From NCBI GenBank assembly GCA_017829005.1, contig JAGAJF010000012.1, positions 1 through 38,546 on the forward strand: a stretch of DNA of 38,546 nucleotides, in the 5' to 3' direction. Positions 28,838-36,655 of this stretch are shown in pieces; within the stretch, counting starts at the first letter, position 1; each line of letters opens with the position of its first letter. The position numbers and the translations under genes are program-made. Origin of the DNA: Oscillospiraceae bacterium. Its GTDB lineage: Bacteria; Bacillota; Clostridia; Oscillospirales; Ruminococcaceae. The notes beneath the pieces are model-generated. The model made no database searches. It was not told where the DNA came from and saw only the letters and a list, made by a program, of their open reading frames with translations.

Positions 28838-29212
28838 TTACTTTCTGTTGAATTCTCTTATTTTGCCTGCCTCTGTTTCCCATGTCATTGTGTAGTAATC
28901 GATTATTTTAACCTTGAAGGTACTGTTGTTGCCCCAGAACTCATCGTCACTCTCAATGATCAACATATCGCCTTCAAAGTGGAATTTGCCGCTATCCTCA
29001 ATCTCATATGAAATTATTTCGCCTTCCGATACCGATTTTTCGGTATATGTACCATCCGAATTAAAAGTCCATTCCTGATCGATATCAAGAACATGGTTTG
29101 TCCAAGTTCCCGCTATATCCTCACTTGTATAGTTCTTTGAGCAGCCTGTGGATATTATCATAAAAAACGCCGCAATAATACCAAGAACAAAAATTTTTTC
29201 TGCTTTCATCAT
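28838..29212 (-). CDS. Small lipoprotein, lipocalin-like, function unknown
   Basis: A 124-residue exported lipoprotein: signal peptide with lipobox STGCSK (Cys about residue 24), then a single beta-rich domain with SEDIAGTWTNHVLDIDQEWT, NSDGTYTEKS and GKFHFEGDMLIIES, the pattern of small lipocalin-like (DUF4923/DUF5640-type) Gram-positive lipoproteins. It would be anchored on the outer face of the membrane. The start is ATG 29212 or the next codon. Its promoter is 140 bp upstream, leaving a ~130-nt leader with a TGATGTA/TACATCA hairpin at 29301-29321. Monocistronic. Ligand unknown. Confidence 0.83.
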   Translation of the reverse strand: MMKAEKIFVLGIIAAFFMIISTGCSKNYTSEDIAGTWTNHVLDIDQEWTFNSDGTYTEKSVSEGEIISYEIEDSGKFHFEGDMLIIESDDEFWGNNSTFKVKIIDYYTMTWETEAGKIREFNRK

Positions 29213-29351
29213 TCTATTCCCCTTTTAAGATTGATCTGCAACATAAGATAGTGCAGGTTTCAGCATTTTGTGCATAACCTTTGTGAAGCGATTCCTTCAG
29301 TGATGTACTGTTATTACATCATCAAACATATGTAACACCATCTTTCCTAAT

Positions 29352-29380
29352 AGCATACCATAAATCGGCAAAATTGTCAA
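29352..29380 (-). promoter_or_regulatory. Sigma-A promoter of the lipoprotein gene
   Basis: Minus strand: TTGACA (29375-29380), 17-bp spacer, TATGCT (29352-29357). The long leader (about 130 nt) holds a 7-bp hairpin at 29301-29321. Confidence 0.78.
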
Positions 29381-29428
29381 TATTTTTCTCATATTACTTC
29401 ATAGGTATGAAAAATTAACTAAATTCTA

Positions 29429-29457
29429 TTGATTTTATAGGAAAGATGTTGTAAAAT
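29429..29457 (+). promoter_or_regulatory. Sigma-A promoter of the acetylesterase-methionine operon
   Basis: TTGATT (29429-29434), 17-bp spacer, TAAAAT (29452-29457), 51 bp before the first start codon. Confidence 0.78.
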
Positions 29458-29508
29458 AAAAAGGAATAAACTTTCTTTGTACATTTTACCGAAAGGGGAA
29501 AAAATAAA

Positions 29509-31038
29509 ATGGGAGCACTCACCACAGCAGCAATATTCACCGACCACATGGTCATTCAGATGGGAAAGCCTATCGTCATATGGGGTCACGACTACAGCGG
29601 AAGAAAAATAACCGCCTCATTCTGCGGCTACACCGCCGACACACTTTGTATCGACAACCGCTGGCAGATAACCTTTCCACCCGTGAACACCTATGGCGGT
29701 CCCTATGAGCTTACCCTCACAGACGGCAGCGAAAGCCTTACTATTAGCGACATTATGATAGGCGAGGTATGGATAGCAGGCGGTCAGTCCAATATGGAAC
29801 TTGAGCTTCAGAACGAGTGTCACGCCGAAGCCGAGCTTGCCGCTTGTGAAAATTCGGGCGTACGATTCTATTACACAAAGAAAAATCCCTACATAGACGA
29901 ATTTTTCTACATTGACGAGAAAAACGGCGGTTGGGCGCTCCCCTCTGCTGAAAACTCACGGTGCTGGTCGGCGGTGGGCTACTATTTCGGCAAAAAGCTG
30001 GCGGCAGATCTGGGCGTTACCGTGGGTATCATCGGCTGCAACTGGGGCGGCACCTCCGCTTCAAACTGGATAGATAAGAAAAATCTTGTAAGAGACGAGG
30101 ACACAAGGACATACGTTGACGAATATGACAAGGCAATGGAGGGCAAGTCCTTTGAGGATTACCTAAAAGAGCTTCGTGAATACCGTGAATGGGAAGCCGA
30201 GTGGCAGCCCAAGATAAACGAGTTTTATCAAAATAATCCCGAGGGCAGCTGGGACGAGGCTCAGGAATATGCAGGCGGTCCTTCCAGATGGCCCGAGCCT
30301 TTGGGTCCCAAGTCTCCATTCAGAGCAGGCGGTCTTTATGAAACAATGCTCAAGCGTATCGCTCCCTACAGCGCAAAGGGATTTATATACTATCAGGGCG
30401 AGTCAGATGACCACAAGCCGCAGATGTACGAAAAGCTCCTTAAAATGCTTATCTCCCAGTGGCGCACCGACTGGAACGACCCCGAAATGCCCTTCATAAT
30501 GGTTCAGCTGCCTATGTTCATAAACCGCGGCGAGGAGGACAGAAAGAACTGGTGCCTTATCAGAGAGGCTCAGATGAACACTCATCTCACCACCGCGAAC
30601 ACAGGCATTGCCGTTACCCTTGACTGCGGCGAGTACGGAAATATCCACCCCGTTGACAAGATTCCCGTTGGCGAACGTCTTGAGAAGCAGGCAATGTGCC
30701 ACGTTTACGGCAAGCTTTCTCCTGCAGAGGCTTACGGTCCGGTTTATTACCGCTCCTATCCCGAGGAGGACTGCTTCATTCTGGAATTCAAGTATGCTTC
30801 CGATGGCTTCGACCTCAGAAACGAGGACACTCCAAGCGGCTTTGAGGTCGCAGGAGACGACAAGGAATACCACACCGCTGCGGCGCAGATACTCAGCGGC
30901 GGAAAAATTCGTCTCACAAGCCCCGAGGTAAAGGAGCCTAAATTTGCACGCTTCAAGTGGGTAAATTACGGGGAAGTGACCCTCTTCGGCAAGAACGGCA
31001 TACCCGTTGCGCCTTTCAGAACAAATCCCGAGGCTTGA
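29509..31038 (+). CDS. Sialate O-acetylesterase-like SGNH hydrolase
   Basis: A 509-residue carbohydrate esterase of the SIAE type that would remove acetyl groups from sialic acid or plant/host glycans. The N-terminal beta domain (FTDHMVIQMGKPIVIWG) leads to the catalytic Ser in IWIAGGQSNMELEL-like sequence near residue 92, the YYQGESDDHKP block near 305 and the GNIHPVDKIPVGERL His block near 385. No signal peptide is seen, so it likely acts on imported sugars. AAAGGGG is 9 nt upstream. It is the first gene of an operon otherwise devoted to methionine; metF starts 19 nt after its stop, an odd pairing that may simply reflect read-through. Confidence 0.9.
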   Translation: MGALTTAAIFTDHMVIQMGKPIVIWGHDYSGRKITASFCGYTADTLCIDNRWQITFPPVNTYGGPYELTLTDGSESLTISDIMIGEVWIAGGQSNMELELQNECHAEAELAACENSGVRFYYTKKNPYIDEFFYIDEKNGGWALPSAENSRCWSAVGYYFGKKLAADLGVTVGIIGCNWGGTSASNWIDKKNLVRDEDTRTYVDEYDKAMEGKSFEDYLKELREYREWEAEWQPKINEFYQNNPEGSWDEAQEYAGGPSRWPEPLGPKSPFRAGGLYETMLKRIAPYSAKGFIYYQGESDDHKPQMYEKLLKMLISQWRTDWNDPEMPFIMVQLPMFINRGEEDRKNWCLIREAQMNTHLTTANTGIAVTLDCGEYGNIHPVDKIPVGERLEKQAMCHVYGKLSPAEAYGPVYYRSYPEEDCFILEFKYASDGFDLRNEDTPSGFEVAGDDKEYHTAAAQILSGGKIRLTSPEVKEPKFARFKWVNYGEVTLFGKNGIPVAPFRTNPEA

Positions 31039-31057
31039 CGCAGGAGAAAGGAACCCT

Positions 31058-31921
31058 ATGAAAATTTCACAGCTTTTCGGAAACGGCAAATGCGTATTTT
31101 CCTGCGAGGTCTTTCCCCCGAAGAAAAATATGCCTGCCGATACCATATACTCTACACTTGACAGCTTAAAAGCACTTGACCCTGCCTTTATCAGCGTTAC
31201 CTACGGCGCAGGCGGCACCGACGGGGACAATATCACAGGTGAGATAGCTTCATACATCAAAAACGACCTGGGTATTGAGTCCTGCGCTCATCTTACCTGC
31301 GTAAGCAACACACGTGAGGACATTGATATCCTCCTTGACGACTTAAAAAAACGGGGCATCGAAAATATCCTTGCTCTCCGCGGAGATATAAATCCCGAAC
31401 GTCCTCCCAAGCACGATTTTAACTATGCCTGCGAGCTGATTTCCTACATCAAGGAAAGAGGAGATTTCCACATCTCCGCCGCCTGCTATCCCGAGTGCCA
31501 CATCGAAGCGCCCGATATGATAACCGATATCCGCCACTTAAAGGAAAAGGTGGACGCAGGTGCGGAGCATCTTATGTCCCAGCTTTTCTTTGACAACAAC
31601 ACATTTTTTGAATTTCTCGAAAAAGCTCGTATCGCAGGTGTAAATGTTCCCATTGAAGCGGGGATAATGCCCGTTGTGAACAAAAAGCAGATAGAGCGCA
31701 TGGTGTCAATGTGCGGCGCAAGTCTGCCTGCAAAGTTTTCACGAATGATGGCGAAATACGAAAATTCTCCCGAGGCTCTCAGAGACGCAGGAATTGCATA
31801 TGCCGTTGACCAGATAGCCGACCTTATCTCGGCAGGGGCTGACGGAATTCATCTGTACACCATGAACAACCCTTATGTTGCCGAAAAAATCTACTCTGCC
31901 GTTAAAGGATTGCTGAAATGA
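31058..31921 (+). CDS. metF: 5,10-Methylenetetrahydrofolate reductase
   Basis: This flavoenzyme reduces methylene-THF to methyl-THF, the methyl donor for methionine synthase, in the cytosol. The 287-residue protein has the N-terminal CEVFPPKKN, VTYGAGGT near residue 48, LALRGDIN near 105, the MSQLFFDNNTFFEF block and VPIEAGIMPV, as in MetF proteins. The start is the ATG at 31058, preceded by GAGAAAGGA; the longer frame from 31007 overlaps the acetylesterase end. Its stop overlaps the next start (ATGA), so it is coupled to the MetH reactivation gene, and together with metH completes the methyl branch. Confidence 0.96.
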   Translation: MKISQLFGNGKCVFSCEVFPPKKNMPADTIYSTLDSLKALDPAFISVTYGAGGTDGDNITGEIASYIKNDLGIESCAHLTCVSNTREDIDILLDDLKKRGIENILALRGDINPERPPKHDFNYACELISYIKERGDFHISAACYPECHIEAPDMITDIRHLKEKVDAGAEHLMSQLFFDNNTFFEFLEKARIAGVNVPIEAGIMPVVNKKQIERMVSMCGASLPAKFSRMMAKYENSPEALRDAGIAYAVDQIADLISAGADGIHLYTMNNPYVAEKIYSAVKGLLK

Positions 31922-32595
31922 TAAAGCTTACCTCAATTGACCGAAACGAAGCACTCAGATATCTTGCCTGTCACGATGAAAAAAGTATCGGGGAAACTGC
32001 TTCCGTCTATCTTGACGAATGTGAAAGCAGGCTTCTTGAGGTCATTACCCCAAAATATCTCTATAAATATTTTCCCCTTGAAGCTGAAAGCGGCAGACCT
32101 GTTATCAAAGGCTGCACTCTGCCCCTTGAGGGTAATGAAATTGCCGAACATCTTGAAGGCTGCACGGGAATTATCCTGCTGTGCGGCACTGTGGGAAGCG
32201 GTGCGGACAGGCTCATTCGTGTGCTGCAGATTGAAGATATGGCAAAGGCTGTCATAGCCGACGCATTTGCGGGAGCCGCTGTAGAGCAGGTTATGAACGA
32301 AGCCGAAACGCTTATCAAGGCGGAATTTCCGGGGAAATATTTCACATGGCGTTATTCCCCGGGGTACGGCGATTTTCCCATTGAGATTCAAAAGCAGCTT
32401 CTTGATGTGCTTGACGCCCCAAGGAAGATAGGACTTTGCACCTCCGACAGCAGAATGCTCGCTCCTGTAAAATCCGTTACCGCAGTTATGGGCGTGTCGG
32501 ACGCTCCCCTGCCGCCCCGAAAAAGAGGCTGCGTTACCTGCAATATGAGGGAACGCTGCCAATTCAGAAAGAGAGGACTCCACTGTGGATCTTAA
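31918..32595 (+). CDS. Stand-alone methionine synthase reactivation domain protein
   Basis: A 225-residue cytosolic protein matching the SAM-binding activation domain normally at the C-terminus of MetH. Features: RYLACHDEKS at the N-terminus, the FTWRYSPGYGDFPIEIQKQL block near residue 140 (the RxSPGY SAM-binding motif), TSDSRMLAPVKSVTAVMG near 178, and a Cys-rich tail GCVTCNMRERCQF. In MetH this domain re-methylates cob(II)alamin with SAM. Being encoded between metF and a metH that lacks it, it most likely supplies that step in trans, as known in several Firmicutes and in Thermotoga. It overlaps both neighbours. Confidence 0.92.
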   Translation: MIKLTSIDRNEALRYLACHDEKSIGETASVYLDECESRLLEVITPKYLYKYFPLEAESGRPVIKGCTLPLEGNEIAEHLEGCTGIILLCGTVGSGADRLIRVLQIEDMAKAVIADAFAGAAVEQVMNEAETLIKAEFPGKYFTWRYSPGYGDFPIEIQKQLLDVLDAPRKIGLCTSDSRMLAPVKSVTAVMGVSDAPLPPRKRGCVTCNMRERCQFRKRGLHCGS

Positions 32596-34960
32596 AAAAT
32601 TACTATCAGAACGTGAATTTGTATTCTTAGACGGCGCAATGGGAACAATGCTCCAGAAAAGCGGACTTAAAACCGGGGAGACCCCCGAGCTTCTGAACAT
32701 TACCCACCCCGAAATAATCGAAAATATCCATTCGATGTACATCGAAGCAGGCTCGGATATCGTTTATGCCAACACCTTCGGCGCAAACCGCTACAAGCTT
32801 GAGGGCAGCGGTCACACCGTAAAGGAGCTTATCGGAGCAGGTATTGCCTGCGCCAAAAATGCCTGCAAAAAGAGCGGACGGGAAGCCTACACTGCTCTTG
32901 ATATAGGTCCTATCGGACAACTTCTTGAGCCTACGGGCAGCCTTTCCTTTGAGGAGGCATATGACATTTTCAAGGAAGAGGTGCTTGCCGCCGAAGATGC
33001 CGATCTTATCGTAATTGAAACAATGACCGACCTTTACGAGGTCAAAGCCGCTCTCCTTGCGGCAAAGGAAAATTCCCACAAGCCTGTTATCTGTACAATG
33101 ACCTTTGAGCAGAACGGAAGGACATTCACAGGCTGCTCCTGCTCGGCAATGGCTCTTACCTTAGAGGGACTTGGAGCAGATGCCATAGGCGTTAACTGTT
33201 CTCTGGGTCCCACGGAGCTTATGCCTGTGGTGGAGGAAATCTGCAGATGGACAACTCTTCCTGTGGCTGTTAAGCCCAATGCGGGACTGCCCGACCCGAA
33301 TACAAATCTTTACAATGTGACCCCCGAGGAATTTGCCGAAGCAGCTGCAAATTTCTCCCATATGGGCGTAAAAATTCTGGGCGGCTGCTGCGGAACAAGC
33401 CCCGAATATATAAAGGCTCTTACCGAAAAACTGAATGGTAAGCAGGCTGTTGAGAGGTCTGTTGATATTTCTGCCGCAGTATGCTCCTACGCCAACACCT
33501 GCGTTATAGACCAGCCCCGCATAATCGGCGAGCGAATCAATCCCACAGGCAAAAAGCGTTTCAAGGAGGCACTCAAGAGCGGCGATATCAATTACATTCT
33601 GGGACAGGCTATCGAGCAGGCGGGTGCAGGCGCGGACATTCTCGATGTGAATGTGGGACTTCCCGATATTGACGAAAAGGCTATGATGGTGCGCACTGTA
33701 AAGGCGCTCCAGGGCGTTACAGACCTGCCTTTACAGATAGACTCCACCATTCCCGAGGTAATCGAAGCAGCGCTGAGAGTTTATAACGGAAAGGCAATAG
33801 TTAACTCCGTAAACGGCGAGGAAAAATCCCTTGAAGCTATTCTGCCAATTGTAAAAAAATACGGCGCAGCGGTTGTGGGTCTTTGCCTTGACGAAAACGG
33901 CATACCCAAGACCGCCGACAAACGCTTTGCCATTGCCGAAAAGATAATGCACAGGGCAATGGAGATGGGCATTCCCAAGCAGGATATTTTTATTGACTGC
34001 CTTACCCTCACCGCCTCTGCCGAGCAGGAGGGCGTAATGGAAACGGTCAATGCGCTGTATCGTGTAAAGCAGGAGCTGGGACTGAAAACAGTTCTCGGCG
34101 TTTCAAACATTTCCTTCGGACTGCCTAACCGTGAGCTTATTAACAGCAATTTCCTGCAAATTTGCCTTTCTCACGGACTTGACCTGCCAATCATCAATCC
34201 GAATATTTCCGCTATGACGGGCGCGGTAAGAGCGTACAAGCTGCTTACAAATATTGACAAAAACGCCGCAGAATTCATTGCCGCATATAATAATACTGCT
34301 CCCGTACCTGCTCCTAAGGCTTCGGGAGAGCTGAACGTAAGCCCCGAGGGACTTCTTTTTGCTGTACAAAACGGACTCAAGCAGGACGGCGCAGCCATTA
34401 CCGAAAAGCTTCTCGAGACAACCGACCCCATGGTCATCGTTGACGATATGCTTATCCCCGCTCTTGACCGGACGGGCGCTGATTTTGAAAGCGGCAAAAT
34501 ATTCCTGCCCCAGCTTATCCTTTCCGCAGGAGTGGCGCAGGCGGCTTTCGAGGTCATCAAGTCAAAGATAAGCAAGGAGGGCAGCTCTGTTTCCAAGGGC
34601 AAGGTGGTGCTTGCCACAGTCAAGGGCGATATCCACGATATCGGCAAAAATATCGTTAAGGTGCTGCTTGAAAACTACGGCTATGAGGTCATTGACCTGG
34701 GCAGAGACGTGGAATATCAGGCTGTAGCTGACGCTGCAATGCCGGAGGACGTAAAGCTTGTGGGTCTCTCCGCACTTATGACCACCACTCTCAAGTCAAT
34801 GGAGGAGACCATTGCCCTGCTGAGAAAGGTGAAGCCCGGTATCAAGATAGTTGTGGGCGGAGCTGTCCTCACCCCCGAATATGCCGAAAAGATAGGGGCT
34901 GATTTCTATGCCAAGGACGCAAAGGCGACGGTTGACGCTGCAAGGCAGATATACGGGTAA
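32585..34960 (+). CDS. metH: Cobalamin-dependent methionine synthase lacking the reactivation domain
   Basis: This enzyme transfers the methyl group of methyl-THF to homocysteine via cobalamin. Domains in order: homocysteine-binding barrel (1-~285, zinc ligands in IGVNCSLGP and LGGCCGTSP), pterin-binding barrel (~310-570, IIGERINPTGKKRF, DVNVGLPD), cap helices (~590-670) and the B12-binding Rossmann domain (~680-791) with DIHDIGKNIV carrying the base-off His. It ends right after the B12 domain at 791 residues, compared with about 1200 for full MetH; the reactivation domain is the preceding gene. The start is GTG at 32585, inside the end of that gene. No B12 riboswitch is seen in front of the operon. 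Confidence 0.96.
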   Translation: MDLKKLLSEREFVFLDGAMGTMLQKSGLKTGETPELLNITHPEIIENIHSMYIEAGSDIVYANTFGANRYKLEGSGHTVKELIGAGIACAKNACKKSGREAYTALDIGPIGQLLEPTGSLSFEEAYDIFKEEVLAAEDADLIVIETMTDLYEVKAALLAAKENSHKPVICTMTFEQNGRTFTGCSCSAMALTLEGLGADAIGVNCSLGPTELMPVVEEICRWTTLPVAVKPNAGLPDPNTNLYNVTPEEFAEAAANFSHMGVKILGGCCGTSPEYIKALTEKLNGKQAVERSVDISAAVCSYANTCVIDQPRIIGERINPTGKKRFKEALKSGDINYILGQAIEQAGAGADILDVNVGLPDIDEKAMMVRTVKALQGVTDLPLQIDSTIPEVIEAALRVYNGKAIVNSVNGEEKSLEAILPIVKKYGAAVVGLCLDENGIPKTADKRFAIAEKIMHRAMEMGIPKQDIFIDCLTLTASAEQEGVMETVNALYRVKQELGLKTVLGVSNISFGLPNRELINSNFLQICLSHGLDLPIINPNISAMTGAVRAYKLLTNIDKNAAEFIAAYNNTAPVPAPKASGELNVSPEGLLFAVQNGLKQDGAAITEKLLETTDPMVIVDDMLIPALDRTGADFESGKIFLPQLILSAGVAQAAFEVIKSKISKEGSSVSKGKVVLATVKGDIHDIGKNIVKVLLENYGYEVIDLGRDVEYQAVADAAMPEDVKLVGLSALMTTTLKSMEETIALLRKVKPGIKIVVGGAVLTPEYAEKIGADFYAKDAKATVDAARQIYG

Positions 34961-34978
34961 TGCAGGAGGTCATAGACT

Positions 34979-35200
34979 TTGAATATCAAACAACTTGAAA
35001 CAGAACTTAAAAAGAATCATATTCCCGATTGGCATTACAATCTTTCAGGCACGGGAAGGAATGATGAAAGACTCTGCATAGAGAAAAGCAACAAAGGTTG
35101 GAATGTTTATTATCTTGAAAGAGGAGAACGAACTACCGATCTGATGTTTGATACAGAAGATGAAGCCTGCAATTATATTCTAAAGCATTTAGTAAAATGA
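34979..35200 (+). CDS. Small soluble protein of 73 residues, function unknown
   Basis: A short protein (MNIKQLETELKKNHIPDWHY, then IEKSNKGWNVYYLERGE and DEACNYILKHLVK) with alpha-beta-alpha character. It starts at a TTG 9 nt after a perfect AGGAGG, so it is almost certainly translated, and lies 18 nt after metH, before the operon terminator. The pattern recalls small immunity proteins of polymorphic toxin systems, but no toxin gene is next to it and I cannot confirm the family. Its DNA is more AT-rich than metH, hinting at a later insertion into the operon's end. Confidence 0.75.
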   Translation: MNIKQLETELKKNHIPDWHYNLSGTGRNDERLCIEKSNKGWNVYYLERGERTTDLMFDTEDEACNYILKHLVK

Positions 35201-35248
35201 CATTGATTTTCTTTTCAAAAATATACTTGTAAATTTAACCAAAATATA

Positions 35249-35290
35249 AAATCGGAAAACGGTGAGACTGAGCTGTTTTCCGATTTTTTA
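35249..35290 (+). terminator. Intrinsic terminator of the methionine operon
   Basis: AAATCGGAAAAC pairs perfectly with GTTTTCCGATTT (12 bp, 14-nt loop), followed by more T. It lies 48 bp after the 73-residue gene. Confidence 0.92.
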
Positions 35291-35332
35291 AGTTTTCGTC
35301 ATCATTCCTCTTTTTTCATTTCTGCACTCTGT

Positions 35333-35338
35333 TATACT
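35333..35338 (+). promoter_or_regulatory. Extended -10 promoter of the small secreted protein gene
   Basis: CTGTTATACT gives TGnTATACT, an extended -10, about 60 bp before the ATG at 35398. A clear -35 is not seen. Confidence 0.5.
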
Positions 35339-35397
35339 GACTGAGGCTTGAATAAATCAAACCATATCTGTCAAAAATATAGCGGAGAGGATTTGAT

Positions 35398-35910
35398 ATG
35401 ATGAAGAAAATTTTATCTGTAGTTTTGTCGGCTGTGATATTTGAATCAGCTGCCTGTGCCGCCGCAGGTGCATATGAGGAGTCTTTGCCCATTCCCGATG
35501 TGAACACGGATTTCAAGACCTATATGGATTACCGTGCCATAACCAACACCGATTCGGTGCAATATGCCCTCCAGCAGGAGGCATACACCGACAGTCAGGG
35601 AATCCGCCGCATTGACGGTGATGTGTGCGTGGCGCTGGGAACAGCCTATGCCGAAAGCTGCGGCGAACGCTTCGAAATAACCCTTGACTCGGGAAATACA
35701 TTCACCGCCATTGTGGGCGATATCAAAGCCGACTGCCACACCGACCCCTCAAACCGTTATGTGGAGCTTTGGGAGGGTCACGGCGATATGGTGGAATTCA
35801 TAGTTGAAACGGAAAAGCTGGACAAGACCGTCCGCATTATGGGCAGCGTGGGCGAATATGACAAGTACAGCGGCTCTGTTACCTCCATCGTTCCTCTTGA
35901 TGAGAAATAA
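35398..35910 (+). CDS. Small secreted protein with C-terminal beta domain, function unknown
   Basis: A 170-residue exported protein. A signal peptide (MMKKILSVVLSAVIFESAAC, cleavage near AGA-YEE) is followed by a short linker and a domain of about 110 residues: GIRRIDGDVCVALGTAYAES, ERFEITLDSGNTFTAIVGDI, KADCHTDPSNRYVEL and VEFIVETEKL. This resembles the beta-barrel (3D/RlpA-like) domains at the ends of many Firmicute cell-wall proteins, including the DxKADxHTD segment, but catalytic residues cannot be assigned. GGAGAGG is 7 nt before the ATG. It has its own promoter and shares a bidirectional terminator with the convergent cyclophilin-like gene. Confidence 0.8.
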   Translation: MMKKILSVVLSAVIFESAACAAAGAYEESLPIPDVNTDFKTYMDYRAITNTDSVQYALQQEAYTDSQGIRRIDGDVCVALGTAYAESCGERFEITLDSGNTFTAIVGDIKADCHTDPSNRYVELWEGHGDMVEFIVETEKLDKTVRIMGSVGEYDKYSGSVTSIVPLDEK

Positions 35911-35913
35911 AAA

Positions 35914-35955
35914 ATCACGCAGGCAGGCGGCTTTTGTGCCGTATGTCTGCGTGAT
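35914..35955. terminator. Bidirectional terminator between convergent genes
   Basis: ATCACGCAG pairs with CTGCGTGAT (9 bp) with an inner GGC/GCC stem. The sequence after it on plus is ATATTTTATT, and on minus TTTTTATTTC, so it can serve both the secreted protein gene and the cyclophilin-like gene. Confidence 0.82.
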
Positions 35956-35963
35956 ATATTTTA

Positions 35964-36644
35964 TTAGCTAAAGCTTACCGATTCCACATTAACAACCACA
36001 TCACCCGAGGCGCATATCTTTTCCACAATGTCCATACCCTCGATGACCTGCCCGAAAACAGCGTATACACGTGCGTAATTGGGAACTCCCCCGATATCCG
36101 CAAATGTCCTGCTGACTTCTTTCAGCTCGCTTTCATCGCTCCTCAGATATTCCTTTTCTTCCTCCGAAAGCTCTATGGTGTTTATAAAAACAATATCGCC
36201 CTTTTCGGTCATACATACGGCTCCCTTGAAGGGCCACAAATTCACGCTCAGTTCGGGTGAATAAGGCTCCTCACTTGGTGAGTCGAGAGTGAAAATGCTC
36301 TTTAGGTCGTAAAGTCCTGCCTTCATACCGTCATAAACGCCGCTTTCCGCTTCGCTCTTAAAGCGCCGCACAGCTTCGGGGGCTTCCTCGGGATACAGCA
36401 CAAGGGTGATATCCCCTGCAGTGGTGGATATGACCGCACTCTCGGCTCCCTCGGGAGGAGGGGCAAGCTGGATAAGCTCCATATCCGAATAATCCGCAGC
36501 TGTATCGGCAGCAGAAGCCTGTGCCTGCTCCTCGGCATATTTCGTGTAACTTTTTACAACGCTTGTAACCATTATGGCGCCCATAATAAAAATGAGCAGC
36601 AGGAAAACGGTGGACTTGCGCACCCTTATTGTTTTTGTCTGCAT
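35964..36644 (-). CDS. Membrane-anchored cyclophilin-like protein, active site degenerate
   Basis: An N-terminal membrane anchor (residues ~11-30, TVFLLLIFIMGAIMVTSVV) places a ~170-residue cyclophilin-like domain outside the cell. Cyclophilin landmarks remain: STTAGDITLVLYPEEAPEAV, the SGVYDGMK turn, GAVCM, and VFGQVIEGMDIVEKI near the end. However, the catalytic FHRV and MIQGGD segments after the YDG turn are replaced by unrelated sequence (LYDLKSIFTLDSPSEEPY), so prolyl isomerase activity is doubtful. It may be a binding chaperone. It is last in the cysE-cysS operon, 11 nt after cysS. Confidence 0.82.
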   Translation of the reverse strand: MQTKTIRVRKSTVFLLLIFIMGAIMVTSVVKSYTKYAEEQAQASAADTAADYSDMELIQLAPPPEGAESAVISTTAGDITLVLYPEEAPEAVRRFKSEAESGVYDGMKAGLYDLKSIFTLDSPSEEPYSPELSVNLWPFKGAVCMTEKGDIVFINTIELSEEEKEYLRSDESELKEVSRTFADIGGVPNYARVYAVFGQVIEGMDIVEKICASGDVVVNVESVSFS

Positions 36645-36655
36645 CTTTTACAGCC

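Noticed and set aside
32585-34960. metH truncated by mutation
   Set aside because: The missing reactivation domain is intact as a separate coupled gene, a known arrangement, so this is a split and not a loss.
35201-35397. Possible riboswitch before the small secreted protein
   Set aside because: The only strong structure is the terminator at 35249-35290 belonging to the upstream operon; the rest shows only an extended -10.
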